From Kiritimatiellaeota bacterium B1221 (GTDB taxonomy: Bacteria; Verrucomicrobiota; Kiritimatiellia; SS1-B-03-39; UBA6053): a DNA stretch of 64,000 nucleotides. Numbering within the stretch: position 1 is the first letter of the stretch; each line of letters starts with the position of its first letter. Below are positions 19,259 to 27,806 of this stretch, piece after piece. Where the stretch lies: contig JARHXX010000003.1 of the NCBI GenBank assembly GCA_029269125.1, forward strand, positions 1 to 64,000. Direction: 5' to 3'. Made by a program: the position numbers and the translations under genes. The notes beneath the pieces were generated by a model. That model did no database searches. It worked only from the letters and a program-made list of their open reading frames with translations, and was not told the DNA's origin.

Positions 19259-20008
19259 ATGCTGTATCCTTTTATGAATTCATTTTCTATATTTCATCCT
19301 TCGTTGGCGCTGGTCGAGAGTTTTACCAAATCCAGTATGGTCGGACAATCCGTGGTGGTTCTCCTGCTGCTGTGCTCGGTATTGTCGTGGACGGCCATGT
19401 TGTTTAAGTTTAAAACTTTTCACCATACGAACAAGCAAAACAACCGGTTTTTAATGGCTTTTCGTAAGGAACATCATCCGCTGGCCCTTTTAATCAAGGA
19501 GAAAATATATCCGGACAGCCCGTCCTATCGTCTATACGTGCGCAGTTGTATGACGGCGGCGAGGACTTTGGGCATAAAAGAAGCGGATATTGGAGATTTG
19601 TTGAGTGGCAGCCATTCCCACAAGGTGTTAACGTCCTCCCAACTGCAAATTATTCGGGAATCGGCGGAACGTGAACTGGCCGATCAAATTCTTTATATGG
19701 AAAGGGATTTATCCATTTTGGCCACCACCACGACTATTGCGCCATTTTTAGGATTATTGGGGACGGTCTGGGGGGTTATGGACGCCTTTAATGGCATGGC
19801 GGTCACCGGGGCACCCACCTTGAGCACGGTCGCGCCCGGGATTTCCGCCGCACTTTTAACCACAGTGGTCGGACTGCTGGTCGCCATTCCCACGGTGATT
19901 GGATACAATCAACTCACCGTGATCTTGCGGAATGAAACCGTGGGCATGGATAATTTTGTACAGGAACTGGTCGGAGAACTTCACCACGCTTACGTGCGGG
20001 AAGACTGA
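19259..20008 (+). CDS. tolQ: TolQ/ExbB-family proton channel subunit
   Basis: This 249-residue inner-membrane protein of the MotA/TolQ/ExbB family has a first membrane helix near residues 30-48 (VVVLLLLCSVLSWTAMLF) and two more in the conserved C-terminal region (TTTIAPFLGLLGTVWGVM, then SAALLTTVVGLLVAIPTVI). Together with the next gene it would use the proton gradient to energise the envelope-spanning complex. AGGGGAG precedes the ATG closely; Met6 is an alternative start. The order tolQ-tolR-tolA-tolB-pal supports Tol rather than Ton function. Confidence 0.93.
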   Translation: MLYPFMNSFSIFHPSLALVESFTKSSMVGQSVVVLLLLCSVLSWTAMLFKFKTFHHTNKQNNRFLMAFRKEHHPLALLIKEKIYPDSPSYRLYVRSCMTAARTLGIKEADIGDLLSGSHSHKVLTSSQLQIIRESAERELADQILYMERDLSILATTTTIAPFLGLLGTVWGVMDAFNGMAVTGAPTLSTVAPGISAALLTTVVGLLVAIPTVIGYNQLTVILRNETVGMDNFVQELVGELHHAYVRED

Positions 20009-20010
20009 TT

Positions 20011-20433
20011 ATGGCGCGAAAAACCACTTTGCAGAATACCCAAATTATCGGGGAGATTAATCTCACCCCGCTGATGGATTTGACTTTTATTTTGCTGATC
20101 ACTTTTATTATCACCTTTCCATTGCTGGAGTCCGGTCTGCCGGTTTCTCTGCCCAAGGCGCAGGGGACGCCCATAGAAGATCAGGACACGGTGGCGATCA
20201 CTGTGAACGTGGATGGAAAATGGTTTTTTGATAAACGGGAAGTCACCCGGGATCAGTTCATCAGTGAAATCACCTATTTAAAAGAAAGCCGTCCCGATGC
20301 GGTGGTTTTATTGCGGGGAGATGAAGGCCTGCCCTATGGAAAACTGATTGAGATCATGCAGGTGCTCAAAGAAAACGGCATTCAGAAAATCAGTCTGGTC
20401 ACCCAGACCGGAGATGCTTCGGGAGGCGCATGA
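20011..20433 (+). CDS. tolR: TolR/ExbD-family protein
   Basis: This 140-residue protein has a cytoplasmic N-terminus, one membrane helix (LTFILLITFIITFPLL, about 24-41) and a periplasmic domain. The functional aspartate is Asp23 in LTPLMDLTF, the conserved proton-pathway position. It forms the stator with the TolQ-like protein, whose gene ends two bases before this ATG. Its stop overlaps the next gene's start by four bases. Confidence 0.93.
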   Translation: MARKTTLQNTQIIGEINLTPLMDLTFILLITFIITFPLLESGLPVSLPKAQGTPIEDQDTVAITVNVDGKWFFDKREVTRDQFISEITYLKESRPDAVVLLRGDEGLPYGKLIEIMQVLKENGIQKISLVTQTGDASGGA

Positions 20434-21242
20434 CCCGTTTTCAGGTTTTTGTAAGAGTGATATGCTTTCATGCCATTCTTTTGGGCCTGATTGGGGTGTT
20501 GCCTTTGCTGAAAAGTTGTGAGTGGTTTCCCGAAAAGGAGCAAATCATTACCGTAGATTTAGGGGCTTTACCTTTGCCTCCGCCCCCTGATAAGGCGCCT
20601 GAGCCTCCTCCCCAAGAAGAGGAACCTGATCTTGTGGGGGCGGCGACCCCGGTACCTCAACCCACAGCCACGCCGCCTCCGGCCGCCACTTCGACGCCGC
20701 TTCCCGAAGCGACTCCCGCGCCGACTTCAACCCCGGTTCCCACTGCGACCCCGCGTCCGCAACCGACTCCTACGCCTAAATGGAAGGCCGCGACCCCGGA
20801 AGAAATTGCCGCACGCATCCGACAGTCTCAACAAAATATTGATCCGCCGGCGGCGGTGCCGACCATGAGTCCGCAGCAAATTCAGGATATGATTTCCCAA
20901 GGTTTGCCGGCGAGGGGGAGCGGGGCCGGGATGGTTTCCGGAAATCCGGGTGCGGGGGTTAACCTGGGTGGCGTGGATGCGGAAGTGCACAAACGCATGT
21001 TCAGCGCCTGGGAGCAGCCCCTGCATCTGAGTGCGAATGCAGGTTTGACCGCTGTCGCTTCGGTGAATGTGCAGAGAAACGGAAATATCAGCAGCAGCCG
21101 TATTTTGCGCTCTTCCGGAAATTTAGAATTTGATGCATCTGTAAAACGGGCTTTATCGGCAGTTAAGTTTGCCAAAGCTTTACCTCCCGATTACAGTGGG
21201 GCTGTCTACACCATCGAAATCACATTTGGCTTCTCACAATAA
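20430..21242 (+). CDS. tolA: TolA/TonB-like energy transducer with Pro/Thr-rich linker
   Basis: This 270-residue protein has an N-terminal signal-anchor helix (residues about 8-27), a long linker of PxP and TPxP repeats (about 45-125) that could span the periplasm, and a C-terminal TonB/TolA-type domain from about residue 180 (VNVQRNGNISSSRILRSSGN; FDASVKRALSAVKF). The domain transmits proton-motive energy from TolQR to outer-membrane partners. Its position between tolR and tolB indicates the TolA role, although the proline-rich linker is more TonB-like than the usual helical TolA stalk. Confidence 0.85.
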   Translation: MTRFQVFVRVICFHAILLGLIGVLPLLKSCEWFPEKEQIITVDLGALPLPPPPDKAPEPPPQEEEPDLVGAATPVPQPTATPPPAATSTPLPEATPAPTSTPVPTATPRPQPTPTPKWKAATPEEIAARIRQSQQNIDPPAAVPTMSPQQIQDMISQGLPARGSGAGMVSGNPGAGVNLGGVDAEVHKRMFSAWEQPLHLSANAGLTAVASVNVQRNGNISSSRILRSSGNLEFDASVKRALSAVKFAKALPPDYSGAVYTIEITFGFSQ

Positions 21243-21246
21243 ATTT

Positions 21247-22452
21247 ATGAAATCCATTTCTCTCCTTCTCCTCTCTCTCGTTTTATCCTTTCCTGCCTTT
21301 CCTCAGGGAAGTGTTTCCATTGTGAAACCGGGATCAATGGACAGCTCGTTTGATTTCTCCGGTTTTTCTGCCAGTGGCGGTGCTCCGGCAGAATTTTTTA
21401 ACAGCCTGCGCAAAAACCTCAGTCTGCCTGTCATGTTCAAAGAAGCGCCTCCCAGTTCCGCCGATTTTCGGGTGCTGGGGTCCGCAGTATTGAATGGAGG
21501 CAAAGTGGATGTGACGGTGCAGCTGGTGGGGCGGGGGCAAAGTCAAAGCCGCTACGGCAAACGGTTTAGCATTGATGCCCGTCAGGTGGGCAGTCTCGCA
21601 CGGAAAGTCAGCGATGAAATCTATCAGGATCTCACCAAGCGTCCCGGATTTGCCAGTAAACCGATTGTCCTGGTGGGGCAGCGCCAGGGCGATGTCGCCA
21701 AAGATCTCTATATTGTTTATCCCGATGGTGGAGGCATGATGCAGTTAACCCGTGATCGGGCGGCGGTGTTATCTCCCCAATGGGCTCCCGATGGGGCTTC
21801 CATCACCTATACCAGTTTCCGCAATGGATTTCCGGATATTTACCAACAGCAATTGAGCCCGGCCAAACGCCGGAAAATTTCCAGTGCTTCCGGAATGAAC
21901 AGTGGAGGCTCCATTTCCCCGGATGGCCGGAAAATCGCTTTGATTCTCTCCAAAGACGGGAAACCCGAACTGTATGTCAAAAACCTTTCGACTGGCGGAA
22001 TGCTCCGCATGACGAACACGCCGATGAGCGCGAAATCTTCTCCCAGTTGGTCTCCGGATGGGCGACAGATTGTGTTTGTTTCCGGGCATCAGGGCATTCC
22101 CAATTTGTATGTGATCAGTGCCAATGGCGGACAGCCCAAACGGATCACCCGCGGGGGCGGACAAAATTTGTCGCCCAAGTGGGGAAAGAACGGATTGATC
22201 GTTTATACCAGTCGGCGAAGCGGCTTGTTTCAGACGGCGATTATTGATCCGAATTCCGGAAAAACCTATTTTGTCAGCCCGCAGGATGCCGATTACGAAG
22301 ACCCCAGTTGGGCTGCGGATGGATACCATTTGGTAGCCTCCAGAACGATTCGTGGTCAATCTTCGTTGTACTTGCTTGACATGCAGGGCAAAGGAGCCAA
22401 ATCTCTATTGCAGGTGCAAGGAAACTGGTATATGCCTCATTGGCGTCCTTAA
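21247..22452 (+). CDS. tolB: Tol-Pal system beta-propeller protein TolB
   Basis: This 401-residue periplasmic protein begins with a signal peptide (SLLLLSLVLSFPAFPQ). An N-terminal domain is followed by a six-bladed WD40-like beta propeller whose blades repeat SPDGxxI/V motifs (WAPDGASITYTS, SPDGRKIALIL, WSPDGRQIVFVS). TolB binds Pal and is part of outer-membrane constriction during division. The frame is open further upstream, but the ATG at 21247, five bases after the tolA stop, starts the signal peptide and is preferred. Confidence 0.93.
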   Translation: MKSISLLLLSLVLSFPAFPQGSVSIVKPGSMDSSFDFSGFSASGGAPAEFFNSLRKNLSLPVMFKEAPPSSADFRVLGSAVLNGGKVDVTVQLVGRGQSQSRYGKRFSIDARQVGSLARKVSDEIYQDLTKRPGFASKPIVLVGQRQGDVAKDLYIVYPDGGGMMQLTRDRAAVLSPQWAPDGASITYTSFRNGFPDIYQQQLSPAKRRKISSASGMNSGGSISPDGRKIALILSKDGKPELYVKNLSTGGMLRMTNTPMSAKSSPSWSPDGRQIVFVSGHQGIPNLYVISANGGQPKRITRGGGQNLSPKWGKNGLIVYTSRRSGLFQTAIIDPNSGKTYFVSPQDADYEDPSWAADGYHLVASRTIRGQSSLYLLDMQGKGAKSLLQVQGNWYMPHWRP

Positions 22453-22505
22453 ACCCTATTTCGAACCCTTTTACTTTAAATAAAACTCACTAACCGCATT
22501 CATAC

Positions 22506-23048
22506 ATGAAATCATTCATCCATCTTTTCTCACGTCTCTCTCTCGTCTTCCTCTTTCTTTTTCTCGCAGCCTGTGGCACTCCGGATCCCATAGATGAAAT
22601 TGATCCTACCGGTTTGCAGGTAGGGGGACTTGATGACGGCTCTTTACTTGACTGGGAAGAAACCGGCGGGTTGGCCGGTAACCGGAAAGCTTTCGAAGAA
22701 ATGGTGGCGGTAAACACCCCGCAATCTCCGGTATATTTTGCTTTTGACAGCTACACCGTCGCTCCCGGCGAAGTGGGCAAAATTCAAGAGATTGCGAATG
22801 CACTGCTTTCCAACCCTACGCAGGCCGTGATTTTACAGGGACATACCGACGAACGTGGCAGCCGTGAATATAACCTCGCATTGGGCGAACGTCGCGCGTT
22901 GGCCGTACGTGAACTGCTGATGACCATGGGGATCACCACCGACCGGGTGCAAACCCTCAGTATGGGTGAAGAGTCTCCGGCGGTGGCCGGATTCGACGAA
23001 TCCGCCTGGTCCCTGAACCGCCGGGTGCAGTTCCAGTTGATGCAGTAA
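22506..23048 (+). CDS. pal: Peptidoglycan-associated lipoprotein Pal
   Basis: This 180-residue lipoprotein has a signal peptide ending in the lipobox LAAC, with Cys23 as the lipidated residue. The OmpA-like peptidoglycan-binding domain covers about residues 72-180, with YFAFDSYTV, the ligand-binding loop GHTDERGSREYN and LGERRALAVRELL. It tethers the outer membrane to peptidoglycan and interacts with TolB. It is the last gene of the tol run and is followed by an intrinsic terminator. Confidence 0.96.
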   Translation: MKSFIHLFSRLSLVFLFLFLAACGTPDPIDEIDPTGLQVGGLDDGSLLDWEETGGLAGNRKAFEEMVAVNTPQSPVYFAFDSYTVAPGEVGKIQEIANALLSNPTQAVILQGHTDERGSREYNLALGERRALAVRELLMTMGITTDRVQTLSMGEESPAVAGFDESAWSLNRRVQFQLMQ

Positions 23049-23071
23049 GTTTCATTACGGATTTCTGCGAT

Positions 23072-23099
23072 ACGGCTCCGCATGCGGGGCCGTTTTTGT
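23072..23099 (+). terminator. Rho-independent terminator after pal
   Basis: A nine-base-pair GC-rich stem (ACGGCTCCG with CGGGGCCGT, one G-T wobble, loop CATG) is followed directly by TTTTTG. It lies 23 bases after the pal stop and would end the ptsN-tol-pal transcript. Confidence 0.85.
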
Positions 23100-23164
23100 T
23101 GTACCCCAGTGTGGACAGTCTTGTCCTGGAGTCGTTTGAAAATACTGCGGCCATTAAGAAAAAG

Positions 23165-23196
23165 ATTTGGTGTTTTCGGCCACGAAAACACCAAAT
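23165..23196. repeat. Perfect 14-bp inverted repeat
   Basis: The arms ATTTGGTGTTTTCG and CGAAAACACCAAAT are exactly complementary around the four-base loop GCCA. No T-run follows on either strand, so it is not a standard intrinsic terminator. It lies between pal and the convergent umuC gene, separate from the pal terminator. Confidence 0.85.
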
Positions 23197-23351
23197 GAAC
23201 GCCACTCCTATCACTCCGTTATGAAAAAAGTGCTAAAAGACAGCTTGTTTCCCAGGCTGTTAACCGCGGAACGGGGTTTAAGGGAGGCGTTTTCTTTTGT
23301 TTTATGTGACAAAACCTTAATATTCAGGGCCATGATTACATTTACAATGCT

Positions 23352-24665
23352 CTAGTGAAACTGTGAGCCTTTTCCGCGAGGGCAGGAGTGCCCGCGCGCG
23401 GGTTTGCCCACCTGCATGATTTCATCGATACACGTGGTGTAGCGGGGGCTGAGTTGTTGTTGACGCAGTTTCCATTCTTCCCGGCGAAAGCCGGCCGAGG
23501 CGGTGCGCAGGGTCGCTTTTCCGTATTTTGTATTGATGCGGTCCATCACCTGCATGAGTTGGGTATGACGGGGTTGGGGGTCCGGGTCAAAAAGACTTTG
23601 CTGTACCGCGCTGGGCACCACGAGATCGGAAAGCCAGATCCCCACTTTCTTGTAACGGTATCCGGGCCTGAAAATCCGTTCAAATCCCAGGCTGGCATAA
23701 TGACAGAGGGCAGGGGTGTCGTGGGTAGGTACCGGCAGTTTGAGTTGAGTTTGGTTGCAATATTGTTTGTCCTCCGGACGAAAACGATTGGTTTCCAAAA
23801 ACACGGTCATACGGCCGGCAATGCGGTTTTGTTTGCGGAGCTTTACCGCCACCTCGGCCACATACCAGGCCAAGGCCTCCTTGATCAAGGTTTTGTCTTC
23901 CAGGTTTTTGCCGAAACTTTTGGCGGTACCGATCATTTGTTTTGCGGGAGGCGTCACTTCCAGATCCAACTGCGGAATGCCTTCGAGTTCACGTTTCAGG
24001 CGCAGTCCGGTAACCGTCAGTTCCTTGCGCACCCAAACGTCGGGCAGTTGAATGAAATCCCAAGCGGTATGTACCTGACGATCATGCAGACGTTTGGCAA
24101 TGCGTTTGCCGATCCCCCAAATATCTTCCACCTGAAAATCTTTCAGGCAGGCGATACGGGTTTCATCATCCGCAATCACAAACACGTTACGATTCCGTTC
24201 CCGTTCACGTTTGGCCATCCGGCTGGCCACTTTGGTCAGGGCCTTGGTCGGGGCAATGCCGACGCCGACGGGCAGTCCGGTCCACTGATGCACCCGCTGC
24301 CGCAAGTGCTGGCCGTAGAGATGTAAATCTGCTGCGACTTCGGGGATCTCCAAAAAAGCTTCGTCGATGCTGTAGACTTCCAGGGCGGGGGTAAGGGTCG
24401 ACAAGGTTTCCATTACCCGTTTACTCATGTCTCCATAAAGCGGATAGTTGGAGGAGAAAATCGCGACCCCGTGTTTTTCAAGTTCAGGCAGTACCTGAAA
24501 CGCCGGTTTCCACATCGGAACCCCGAGCGCTTTCGCTTCCCGGTTGGCAGCAATAATACATCCGTCATTATTGCTCAAAACCACCACCGGCTTTCCCCAG
24601 AGATCGGGACGGAAAACCTGTTCGCAGCTTGCGTAGAAACTATTGACGTCGACGAGAGCTTTCAT
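23352..24665 (-). CDS. umuC: Y-family DNA polymerase V catalytic subunit UmuC
   Basis: This 437-residue translesion DNA polymerase begins MKALVDVNSFYASCEQVF. Key motifs are the catalytic-site residues of DVNSFYASCE, the LSNNDGCIIAANREAK block and YSIDEAF near residue 100. The frame is open 22 codons further upstream into umuD, but the Met at 24665 matches the conserved UmuC N-terminus. It follows umuD, with a 60-base gap filled by a repeat. The two subunits would allow mutagenic bypass of DNA lesions. The C-terminal domain for beta-clamp contact appears complete. Confidence 0.95.
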   Translation of the reverse strand: MKALVDVNSFYASCEQVFRPDLWGKPVVVLSNNDGCIIAANREAKALGVPMWKPAFQVLPELEKHGVAIFSSNYPLYGDMSKRVMETLSTLTPALEVYSIDEAFLEIPEVAADLHLYGQHLRQRVHQWTGLPVGVGIAPTKALTKVASRMAKRERERNRNVFVIADDETRIACLKDFQVEDIWGIGKRIAKRLHDRQVHTAWDFIQLPDVWVRKELTVTGLRLKRELEGIPQLDLEVTPPAKQMIGTAKSFGKNLEDKTLIKEALAWYVAEVAVKLRKQNRIAGRMTVFLETNRFRPEDKQYCNQTQLKLPVPTHDTPALCHYASLGFERIFRPGYRYKKVGIWLSDLVVPSAVQQSLFDPDPQPRHTQLMQVMDRINTKYGKATLRTASAGFRREEWKLRQQQLSPRYTTCIDEIMQVGKPARGHSCPRGKGSQFH

Positions 24666-24679
24666 GGGGGAAACAGAGA

Positions 24680-24772
24680 CAAATATCGAACCTTGAACGC
24701 TCACCGTCGAACGTCGAAGTTTTTCGTTCAATGTTGGATGTTCTGTGTTGAATGTTCGATGTTCATATTCTT
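24680..24772. repeat. Verrucomicrobiota-type GAACATT intergenic repeat at the umuD-umuC junction
   Basis: On the minus strand the DNA reads as short variants of one another: GAACATCGAACATTCAACA, AGAACATCCAACATTGAACG, then GACGTTCGACGG and GCGTTCAAGGTTCGA. When translated it gives the NIEHSTQNIQH type of peptide known from spurious annotations in Verrucomicrobiota and relatives. It covers the last 15 or so codons and stop of umuD and the gap before umuC. Confidence 0.7.
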
Positions 24773-25222
24773 CTTGGGAGTCGGGTTTCCTTCCCGGTGG
24801 ATCACGTGTGTCACCACGCCCCAGATACGGTTGTCCTCCTCTTCGTTGAGTTCGAGATCGGGATAGTCGGGATTGGCGGCGCGGAGCAGCGCCCGGTCTT
24901 TCTGGAGGATCAAATGCTTTACGGTAAACCCGCCGTCAATCCAGGCCAGGACCATGCTGCCACTGCCGGGGACTTGGGACCGGTCGATGAGAATTAAATC
25001 TCCATCCTGGAGATGGGCGTCGCGCATGGAGTCGCCGCGGACCCGGGCGAGAAAGGTGGAGGTTGGATTTTGCACGAGTTCACGGTTCAGGTCGATCCGG
25101 TCTTCAAGGTAGTCATCGGCGGGTGAGGGGAAACCGGCCGGCAGTAACGCGTCCATGCGCCGCAGACTGGGAACCGCCACAGGATCGTCGATCAGATAGA
25201 GAGAAAGGGCAGGTGTTTTCAT
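24728..25222 (-). CDS. umuD: SOS mutagenesis protein UmuD-like (LexA-type self-cleaving peptidase)
   Basis: This 164-residue protein has the UmuD/LexA autoproteolysis layout: a cleavage site Ala29-Gly30 in LLPAGFPSPADDY, nucleophile Ser65 in GDSMRDA, and Lys101 in FTVKHLI. After RecA-stimulated cleavage it would form the UmuD' dimer and join UmuC as polymerase V. The start at 25222 (MKTPALSLYL) fits UmuD lengths; the open frame extends upstream without similarity. The last residues (MNIEHSTQNIQH) come from the repeat described at this junction rather than from UmuD, so the native end was probably near HREGN. I found no recognisable LexA box upstream. Confidence 0.93.
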   Translation of the reverse strand: MKTPALSLYLIDDPVAVPSLRRMDALLPAGFPSPADDYLEDRIDLNRELVQNPTSTFLARVRGDSMRDAHLQDGDLILIDRSQVPGSGSMVLAWIDGGFTVKHLILQKDRALLRAANPDYPDLELNEEEDNRIWGVVTHVIHREGNPTPKKNMNIEHSTQNIQH

Positions 25223-25272
25223 TAAACACATGTATAGTTTGTGGGGCGCAGGAAGGCAAGGAGAAAAGTAGG

Positions 25273-25428
25273 GTAGACGTGCTTGTCTGTTCAAGCCCGC
25301 AGAGGGCTTGCTTTAAACGCGGCAAGGGAGCATGTCCGCGGGTTGAAGAAGGCTTTCTGCGGGGGTGTGTGGTGGTTGAGTCAAGCGTTGAAACGCTTCC
25401 CGGTCACAGACAAGCATGTCTATGTTAC
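25273..25428. mobile_element. 156-bp inverted-repeat element (MITE/REP-like) abutting trpG
   Basis: The ends are inverted copies: TAGACGTGCTTGTCTGT on the left, and the complement of ACAGACAAGCATGTCTA on the right (one mismatch). The interior has further hairpins (AAGCCC/GGGCTT near 25293; AGCGTT/AACGCT near 25384) and no coding potential. Its right end includes the trpG stop codon. It looks like a small non-autonomous element. No direct target duplication was obvious. Confidence 0.65.
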
Positions 25429-25988
25429 GCTTCCAGAAAATTCCGCATCAGGGTCATCCCGTCCTGGGTGAGCACGGATTCCGGATGAAACTGCACGCCG
25501 AAGACGGGCAATTCTTTATGGGCCAGCCCCATGATTTCGCCTTCTTCGGTCCAGGCGGTGACGCGCAGGCAATCCGGCAGGGAGGCTTTTTCGACAATCA
25601 AAGAATGATAGCGGGTGGCGTCGAAAGGATTCGGCATATTTTTGAACACGCTGGTCCCGTCATGATGCATGGGAGAGGTTTTGCCGTGCATCAGCCGGTC
25701 GGCCCGCACCACCTTTCCGCCGAAGGCGTGTCCGATGGACTGATGTCCCAGACAGACGCCGAATACCGGGATTTTACCCGCGAAGTGCCGGATCACATCC
25801 ACAGAGATTCCCGCTTCGGCAGGGCTGCAGGGACCGGGGCTGACCAGGATGCGTTCCGGATTCAGTGCTTCAATACCGGCAAGGTCTATTTCGTCGTTGC
25901 GTTCCACTTTGACCTCCGCCCCGAGGATGCCCAGGTACTGAACGAGGTTGTAGGTGAAGCTGTCGTAATTATCGATAACCAGAATCAT
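25425..25988 (-). CDS. trpG: Anthranilate synthase component II (glutamine amidotransferase)
   Basis: This 187-residue class I glutamine amidotransferase has Cys79 in GVCLGHQ and the His168-Glu170 pair in FHPES. It hydrolyses glutamine and passes ammonia to TrpE to make anthranilate from chorismate. Its start overlaps the end of trpE by four bases (ATGA), so the two are translationally coupled. A role as PabA in folate synthesis is possible, because dual-use subunits are common. The final codons and stop coincide with the end of an inverted-repeat element. Confidence 0.94.
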   Translation of the reverse strand: MILVIDNYDSFTYNLVQYLGILGAEVKVERNDEIDLAGIEALNPERILVSPGPCSPAEAGISVDVIRHFAGKIPVFGVCLGHQSIGHAFGGKVVRADRLMHGKTSPMHHDGTSVFKNMPNPFDATRYHSLIVEKASLPDCLRVTAWTEEGEIMGLAHKELPVFGVQFHPESVLTQDGMTLMRNFLEA

Positions 25989-27493
25989 GCGTTTGCTCCG
26001 TTTTGATGTCCGCGTGCGAGGGTGAGGGCTTTCATCATACCTTTAGCTTTGTTGACGGTTTCTTCGAATTCCGTGGCGGGAACCGAATCGGCCACCAGTC
26101 CTGCGCCGGCCTGTACGTAGGTTTTGTTGCCTGCAAAAAAGCAGGTGCGGATGGTGATGCAGCAATCAAGATTCCCATCAAAGCCGAAATAGCCCACCGC
26201 GCCGCCGTAGGGACCGCGCCGGTCGGGTTCGAGTTCGGCAATAATTTCCATGGCCCGGATTTTCGGTGCGCCACTGAGGGTGCCCGCGGGGAAGGTGGCC
26301 CGCATGAGATCATAGGAATTTTTTTCAGGGTGCAGTTTGCCCCGCACGTTGGATACGATGTGCATTACGTGGCTGTAGCGTTCGATAATCATGAATTCGG
26401 AGACATCCACCGAACCGCATTCGCAGACCCGGCCGATGTCATTGCGGGCGAGATCCACCAACATCACATGTTCTGCGCGTTCTTTGGGGTCGGCCAGCAG
26501 ATCTTTTTCGAGAAATAAATCCTCTGCTTCGTCTTTGCCGCGTTTGCGGGTCCCGGCGATGGGGCGGATGTCCACCTGTTGATTTTCATTGCGGACATGC
26601 ACCTCGGGTGAGGAGCCGGCCAAGGCCACATCGCCCAATTCCAGGCAAAACATGTAGGGGGAAGGGTTGACCGATCGCAAGGCGCGGTAGACCTGCAGGG
26701 GGTCATCCTGCCCTTCAACGGCAAAGCGCTGGGAGACCACGACCTGAATAATATCTCCGGCGCGGATGTACTCCCGGGATTTTTCCACTGCGGCTTCAAA
26801 ATCCTCACGTTTGGTATTGGAGGTGAACGGAAGATCTTTTGCCGGGACCTGTGCATCCAAAATGCGGCGGGGAAGAGATGTTTGCAGCATTCCGGCCAAT
26901 TGGTCGAGTCGCTTGAGGGCATCGTTGTAGGCGGCTTCGGCATCGTCTGTCACATAAGCATTCGCCACCAGTTTCATGGTGTGGCGCACCTGGTCGAAAA
27001 GGATGACGGTGTCTGCGATGAGAAAAACCATATCCGGAAATTCCAATCCGGGATTCGGGCTTAAGGGGACCTTGTCGAATTGGGCGACCGCATCATAGCC
27101 GAGGAAACCCACAGCCCCGCCGGTGAAGCGGGGAAGGGATTCATCCGGAACCGGTTTGTAAACCGACATCAGGTTCTGCAGGACGGCCAGCGGATCCACG
27201 TCTTCAAAAACGGTGACCTTACCGCCTTCGTGGTATTCGGCCCGCCGGTCTTTGGCTTTGAGGATACCGCGGGGCATCCCCCCCAGCATGGAGTAGCGGG
27301 CAATGTTTTCGCCACCCTCAACGGATTCGAGTAAGAACGTACAGGCCTCGGGGTCCGTCGCGCGGAGCGCAGTGCGGAGTTTTTCGTAGGCGGAGACCGG
27401 CGTATCCTGGTCGGCGAGAACTTCGCGTACCACGGGTATAAGGTTTCCGTGTTGGGCGCGTTCTAAAAATGTGGGGTAATCTGGTGAGATCAT
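25985..27493 (-). CDS. trpE: Anthranilate synthase component I
   Basis: This 502-residue chorismate-using enzyme commits chorismate to tryptophan. The N-terminal LLES motif ([11 protein letters not shown], near residue 50) is the tryptophan feedback site that separates TrpE from PabB. Core motifs include [19 protein letters not shown] and [15 protein letters not shown]. The Met at 27493 (MISPDYPTF) fits TrpE N-termini better than the longer open frame. A candidate leader peptide and terminator lie between 27516 and 27639, suggesting attenuation. It is followed by trpG but by no other trp genes. Confidence 0.95.
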   Translation of the reverse strand: MISPDYPTFLERAQHGNLIPVVREVLADQDTPVSAYEKLRTALRATDPEACTFLLESVEGGENIARYSMLGGMPRGILKAKDRRAEYHEGGKVTVFEDVDPLAVLQNLMSVYKPVPDESLPRFTGGAVGFLGYDAVAQFDKVPLSPNPGLEFPDMVFLIADTVILFDQVRHTMKLVANAYVTDDAEAAYNDALKRLDQLAGMLQTSLPRRILDAQVPAKDLPFTSNTKREDFEAAVEKSREYIRAGDIIQVVVSQRFAVEGQDDPLQVYRALRSVNPSPYMFCLELGDVALAGSSPEVHVRNENQQVDIRPIAGTRKRGKDEAEDLFLEKDLLADPKERAEHVMLVDLARNDIGRVCECGSVDVSEFMIIERYSHVMHIVSNVRGKLHPEKNSYDLMRATFPAGTLSGAPKIRAMEIIAELEPDRRGPYGGAVGYFGFDGNLDCCITIRTCFFAGNKTYVQAGAGLVADSVPATEFEETVNKAKGMMKALTLARGHQNGANA

Positions 27494-27515
27494 AAGAGAT
27501 GTAGTAAGTGAATTT

Positions 27516-27561
27516 GAAAAAAAAGAAAAACAAAAAACCCGGAGTGCCAAGGCAAACCGGG
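27516..27561 (-). terminator. Terminator hairpin in the trpE leader (candidate attenuator)
   Basis: Read on the minus strand, CCCGG and CCGGG (27538-27561) form a stem with an inner TGC/GCA pair, followed by TTTTTTGTTTTTC and more T. It lies 22 bases before the trpE start, so it would stop transcription before the gene unless an alternative structure forms. CCCGGG inside the leader ORF (27601-27606) could pair with the first stem arm and prevent the hairpin. Confidence 0.65.
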
Positions 27562-27585
27562 ATTACAGAATGGACAGTGTGTACG

Positions 27586-27639
27586 TCACCATCGATTCGA
27601 GCCCGGGATTGAATTTCGCCAGCAGTTTTTCAAATTCAT
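27586..27639 (-). CDS. Candidate trp leader peptide (two Trp codons)
   Basis: A 17-codon ORF encodes MNLKNCWRNSIPGSNRW and stops at TGA, 24 bases before the terminator stem in front of trpE. Tryptophan is rare, so two in 17 residues, one of them last, is notable. The CCCGGG that could act as antiterminator lies 11 bases after the first Trp codon and 10 before the second, so ribosome stalling at codon 7 would leave it free and full translation would cover it. No strong ribosome site precedes the ATG, which is the main weakness. The function is inferred from position only. Confidence 0.45.
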   Translation of the reverse strand: MNLKNCWRNSIPGSNRW

Positions 27640-27806
27640 GACCGACCGTTAATGAAAGAAGAATGCTTTGACAAGCAGGAAAAGGTTTAGAAGTTGGATA
27701 GGGGCGCCGTCCCCGGTATCACTTGCTTGTTTTAAGCCCTGTCTGCGTTTGTGAAGCTGCGGGGGCGGTGCGCCCCCGCTTGTTTTCAGGCTTCTGGGAC
27801 CGTGTC

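Noticed and set aside
23388-24326. Plus-strand open frame of 312 codons opposite umuC
   Set aside because: Shadow of the polymerase gene; composition is His/Gly/Phe-rich as expected for an antisense frame.
25223-25262. Possible LexA/SOS box before umuD
   Set aside because: I looked for CTGT-N8-ACAG, GTTC-N7-GTTC and CGAAC-type sites; only a six-base ACATGT palindrome is present, which is too weak.
27585-27606. ATTCGAGCCCGGG, resembling a tRNA T-loop
   Set aside because: No acceptor, D-arm or anticodon stem could be placed around it; it falls in the trp leader.
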